64,000 nt of DNA, taken from positions 1,024,001-1,088,000 of the forward strand of contig NZ_KB899538.1 of NCBI RefSeq assembly GCF_000378305.1, read 5' to 3'. Positions 60,902-64,000 of this stretch are shown here, one piece after another (within the stretch, counting starts at the first letter, position 1; every line of letters begins with the position of its first letter). The position numbers were made by a program, and so were the translations under genes. Source of the stretch: Thioalkalivibrio sp. ALJ12. GTDB taxonomy: Bacteria; Pseudomonadota; Gammaproteobacteria; Ectothiorhodospirales; Ectothiorhodospiraceae. A model generated the notes under the pieces. The model was not told the DNA's origin, ran no database searches, and was given only the letters and a program-made list of their open reading frames with translations.

Positions 60902-62275
60902 ATGGCCAAGGATGAGGGCGCGCCCTATAGCGACCAGGCACGTCGCCTGGCTGGACTCGACTGGCCGATTCTGGAAGCCAGTGCAGTCGCCTTTTCCCAG
61001 CCGGACGCGCTGGTGCAGCGCTCCTTGCGGGATTTGGGCCAGTGGGCGGAGCGCGACCCCGGCCTTGCACTGCGTCTGGTCCTGCGGGCGAACGGCTCGC
61101 GCCGCGGTATGCGCCAGGAGGTGCATTCGGTGCCCGATGCCATCGCCATGCTCGGTCTGCAGAACGTCTGCGATGAAGTCCGCACGGCCCCGCCGGTTGG
61201 TGAGGTCGTGCGTGAACCGCAGCGATATCGGCAGGTGGCGGCCCAGTCGCGGCTGGCGGCGATGATCGCGGCCGACGTGGCCCAGCGTCGACGCGACTCC
61301 GAGCCGGCGGAAGTCGGTCTGGCCGCCCTGCTGAATCAGCTGGGCCTGCTCGGTCTCCTGGTGGCTGGTGAGCCACGCCTGGGCCGCCTGCTTGCCATGC
61401 TGGAGCTCAACGCCCTTCCCGACGAGGCCAGCTATACCGCGCTGGGCTACGCGACCGACGACCTGTCGCGTGCGATGACCGAGGCGATGGAGCTGCCCGA
61501 ACTGGTCGTGGGGACTCAGCGCGCGGTCAACGCCGCGCATCCGCGCGCCTTTGAGGTCATGGTCGCCAGTGCGGTGGCCTGGCAGATCATGCGCGGGATG
61601 GACACGGTGCGGGGCGATCGCGATCTGCGCCTGTTGGCCGGCCTGACCGGAGTCAACGAGAAGGTCGTCGCGGACCGGCTGTCGGAGATCATCGATCGCT
61701 TCAATGAAGACGTCGACCTGTATCACATCGAGCCCCTGAATCCCGCGACACCCGGGTCGGTCTGGCTCGGCGCGCGCCACCGCACGCGGCTCGCGCTTTG
61801 CCCACGTGCGGATGTGCTGGAGGAGGGGCTGGCGCGACTACAACAGGACACCAACCGCGTGTCGCGGCTGCGGCGCATATTGCGCGTGATGCAGTTCGGG
61901 CTGGGACTGAACCGGGTGGTGTTCGCCCGGCTTGCGCGTGATGGCGAATCACTGCGAGCCGAGCACATGGTCGGGACCCTGCACGAGCCGGAATTTAGTC
62001 ACTTCGTGATCCATCGTTCGGCCCTGGGCCCGCTGGAGGCCGTGCTGGAGGATGACATGCCGACCTGGTGGGGGCGCCACTACCCGGGCGTGGCGCTGCC
62101 GGAGGCGGTCCAGGCCCTGACAGGAGGGGTCGATGCCTTTTATGCGCCGGTGCGGGACCAGGGGCAGGTGGTCGGTCTGGTGTATGCCGATCGCCGCAGC
62201 CGCCAACATGCCCTCGACGACCGCGCGTTCAAGGGTTTTTGCCGCGTGGTGCAGGCAGCTTCGAGCGGCGGTTAG
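60902..62275 (+). CDS. HDOD domain signalling protein
   Basis: 457 residues. The HDOD domain (about 20-260) has the pattern DPGLALRLVLRANG, VHSVPDAIAMLGLQNV and SEPAEVGLAALLNQLG. HDOD relates to the HD phosphohydrolases but lacks a complete metal site, and usually acts as a regulatory module. A C-terminal region (about 300-455) resembles a GAF-like domain (FYAPVRDQGQVVGLVYADR). The gene is divergent from motA and lies upstream of a chemoreceptor, so a role in motility or c-di-GMP signalling is possible but unproven. Confidence 0.85.
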   Translation: MAKDEGAPYSDQARRLAGLDWPILEASAVAFSQPDALVQRSLRDLGQWAERDPGLALRLVLRANGSRRGMRQEVHSVPDAIAMLGLQNVCDEVRTAPPVGEVVREPQRYRQVAAQSRLAAMIAADVAQRRRDSEPAEVGLAALLNQLGLLGLLVAGEPRLGRLLAMLELNALPDEASYTALGYATDDLSRAMTEAMELPELVVGTQRAVNAAHPRAFEVMVASAVAWQIMRGMDTVRGDRDLRLLAGLTGVNEKVVADRLSEIIDRFNEDVDLYHIEPLNPATPGSVWLGARHRTRLALCPRADVLEEGLARLQQDTNRVSRLRRILRVMQFGLGLNRVVFARLARDGESLRAEHMVGTLHEPEFSHFVIHRSALGPLEAVLEDDMPTWWGRHYPGVALPEAVQALTGGVDAFYAPVRDQGQVVGLVYADRRSRQHALDDRAFKGFCRVVQAASSGG

Positions 62276-62308
62276 TCTTTTCTCGTACACGAGAGGCCGG
62301 CCCGTGCC

Positions 62309-62335
62309 TCAAGCTACGACGGCCCCGGCCGTTAT
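62309..62335 (+). promoter_or_regulatory. FliA (sigma-28) promoter upstream of the chemoreceptor
   Basis: TCAAGCTA (62309-62316) and GCCGTTAT (62328-62335) with the required 11-base spacer, compared with TAAAGTTT-N11-GCCGATAA: 5 of 8 and 6 of 8 matches. It lies 97 bases before the receptor start. Confidence 0.6.
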
Positions 62336-62431
62336 ATCGGGTGGTGCATATATGGTCGCGCATGAAGGCGAGGCCATGTGTCTGCCGCTTCGGCCCCACC
62401 CTGACACTGGAACAATAGGACATCGTCCCTT

Positions 62432-64000
62432 ATGCGCAAGAACCTTCCCGTTACTCAGACCGAGTATTCCCTGGAGGCCCACGGAGACCTGATCTCGGCC
62501 ACCGACGAGAAGGGCCGGATCCGCTATGCCAACGATGACTTCGTGACGGTCAGTGGTTTCGACTGTGAAGAGCTGGAGCATTCGCCGCACAACATCGTGC
62601 GCCACCCGGACATGCCGGAGGCCGCCTACGCGAACATGTGGGAGACCCTGAAGGCGGACCACCCGTGGATGGGTATCGTCAAAAACCGGCGCAAGGACGG
62701 TGACCACTACTGGGTGGATGCCTTTGTAACACCTGCCTACGAGCACGGCCGCAAGACCGGTTACGAGTCGGTGCGGGCCATCCCGGAGCGCGAGCATGTC
62801 GCCCGCGCGGAGCAGGTTTATGCCGCGCTCAACCGGGGCCGGAGTTTTGCGCGGCGCTGGTATCACAGCCTCACCTGCCGTCTTGCGGGGACGTGGATCG
62901 CGGGCTTTCTGCTGGCGCTGGCCGCTGTGTCCCTGGCACCCCCGCCACTGGTCCTGGCCGGCCTGCTGGCGCTGGTCTTCGTCGCCGGTGGGGTGGTGTC
63001 GCTGGCGTTGACCTCGGGTATCCGGCAGGCGGTTAACCGCGCCCGCGAACAGTTCGACAACCCCGTGATGGAGGCGATCTATACCGGGCGTCGCGACGAC
63101 AGCGCGTCGCTGGAGTTGATCCAGCATTTCAACGAGGCGAAGCTGCGCACGGTGCTGGGCCGTATCGAGGACAAGGCCGATGCGGTGGCCGGTGACGCGC
63201 AGGCGATGGCCAGCAGCGTCGATCAGACGGCCTCGGGCGTGGAGCGCCAGCAAAACGAGATCGACCAGGTCGCCACTGCGATGAACGAGATGAGCTCGAC
63301 TATCCAGGAGATGGCCGGCAATTCCGCGCGCGCGGCCGAGGCCGCGAACCACGCCGAGCAGGAGACCGGGGCCGGGCAGGAGGTCGTGAACGACACGGTT
63401 GCCGTGATCAACCGCATGGCGGCCGAGGTCGAATCGACTGCCGAGAAGCTGGGCAAGCTGGAGGCGAGCACCGAGGAGATCGACAAGATCCTGGGTGTGA
63501 TCCGCGAGATTGCCGAACAGACCAACCTGCTGGCGCTGAACGCCGCGATCGAGGCCGCGCGCGCGGGCGAGCACGGCCGCGGCTTTGCGGTGGTGGCCGA
63601 CGAGGTGCGCTCACTGTCGCAGCGCACCGACGAGTCCACGGTGACCATCCGCAACATGATCGAGAGCCTGCAAAACGGTGCCCGCGAGGCGATGTCCGCC
63701 ATGCGCGCCAGCCAGGAACAGGCGGCCGACGGGGTTGAAAAGGCCCGTGCGGCGGGGGATTCGTTGACTACCATCCGCGAGGCCGTCGCCCAGATCACCG
63801 AGATGAACACCCAGATCGCCACGGCGGTCGAGGAACAAAGCGCGGTCTCCGAGGAGATCAACCGCAACGTGACCTCCATCCGCGATGTCGCCAGCGAAAC
63901 CGGTTCGGTCTCCGCACATGCGCGCGACGCCAGCGCGCGCATGCTGGCCGAGGCCGCCGAACTCAAGGCGCTGATCCAGCGTTTTGAACAAAAGGCCGTA
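62432..64000 (+). CDS. PAS-containing methyl-accepting chemotaxis protein (partial)
   Basis: 523 codons visible; it runs off the right edge. A cytoplasmic PAS domain (about 10-120, [19 protein letters not shown] and the FAD-pocket-like [14 protein letters not shown]) is followed by two adjacent membrane helices (about 148-195) and a HAMP-like segment. The signalling domain contains the hairpin tip [35 protein letters not shown]. The layout matches Aer-type redox/aerotaxis receptors. ATG 62432 has weak ribosome signals. A FliA-like promoter lies upstream. Confidence 0.93.
   Translation, partial: MRKNLPVTQTEYSLEAHGDLISATDEKGRIRYANDDFVTVSGFDCEELEHSPHNIVRHPDMPEAAYANMWETLKADHPWMGIVKNRRKDGDHYWVDAFVTPAYEHGRKTGYESVRAIPEREHVARAEQVYAALNRGRSFARRWYHSLTCRLAGTWIAGFLLALAAVSLAPPPLVLAGLLALVFVAGGVVSLALTSGIRQAVNRAREQFDNPVMEAIYTGRRDDSASLELIQHFNEAKLRTVLGRIEDKADAVAGDAQAMASSVDQTASGVERQQNEIDQVATAMNEMSSTIQEMAGNSARAAEAANHAEQETGAGQEVVNDTVAVINRMAAEVESTAEKLGKLEASTEEIDKILGVIREIAEQTNLLALNAAIEAARAGEHGRGFAVVADEVRSLSQRTDESTVTIRNMIESLQNGAREAMSAMRASQEQAADGVEKARAAGDSLTTIREAVAQITEMNTQIATAVEEQSAVSEEINRNVTSIRDVASETGSVSAHARDASARMLAEAAELKALIQRFEQKAV

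Overview
The window is GC-rich chromosomal DNA from a gammaproteobacterium. Gene content and order (ruvB-ybgC-tolQRAB-pal-cpoB-queE-queC, tig-clpP-clpX-lon-hup, rplM-rpsI, purM-purN, DUF2066-perM-hda) fit the Chromatiales/Ectothiorhodospiraceae. A sulfur-oxidising Thioalkalivibrio-like bacterium is my best guess, supported loosely by a YeeE/YedE-type thiosulfate transporter and very acidic secreted proteins. This assignment is an inference from protein style and synteny, not from a search.

Layout. 1-3.3 kb: end of an unknown gene, an O-methyltransferase, a Cu/Zn-efflux-type permease, a CopD-like membrane protein and a DUF3293 protein. 3.3-16 kb: a signalling block with a membrane diguanylate cyclase, a GGDEF-EAL protein, a hybrid histidine kinase overlapping a REC-EAL regulator, plus cardiolipin synthase and parC. 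16-18 kb: htpX and a glyoxalase-II-like hydrolase. 18.2-22.9 kb is the most unusual part. It holds a candidate small RNA with a C-rich loop, a sensor kinase and sigma-54 response regulator pair, five TGACCC repeats upstream of a near-consensus sigma-54 promoter, and two secreted low-complexity proteins (one Asp-rich repeat protein, one DUF4168 protein) with near-identical signal peptides. 22.9-24.4 kb: rplM-rpsI and tRNA-Gln, followed by two 159-bp direct repeats that each end in a copy of the tRNA 3' end. 24.6-30.8 kb: a metallo-hydrolase, a small membrane protein, a giant flavin/Fe-S oxidoreductase and a double rhodanese. 30.8-42.3 kb: housekeeping metabolism (rpiA, ilvA, a flavin disulfide oxidoreductase, purN/purM, hda, wrbA, an arsC-like gene, acylphosphatase). 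42.3-50.2 kb: ruvB, the complete Tol-Pal operon and two queuosine genes. 50.3-58.7 kb: the transporter, trigger factor, ClpP, ClpX, Lon, HU and four tRNAs. 58.9-64 kb: motB/motA, an HDOD protein and a PAS-containing chemoreceptor that runs off the window.

Repeats. Two full copies (about 275 and 269 bp) of a structured element with 30-32-bp terminal inverted repeats lie at 15.9 and 37.5 kb. A third, right-end-only copy lies at 21.3 kb. All three are intergenic. No CRISPR array, insertion-sequence transposase or phage gene was seen.

How parts work together. The Tol-Pal genes overlap or nearly touch and look co-transcribed. The proteostasis block tig-clpPX-lon carries a convincing heat-shock (sigma-32) promoter before lon. 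The motility genes at the right end include a receptor with a FliA-like promoter. The kinase/regulator pair at 18.4-21.3 kb most likely drives the adjacent sigma-54 promoter and so the secreted acidic proteins.
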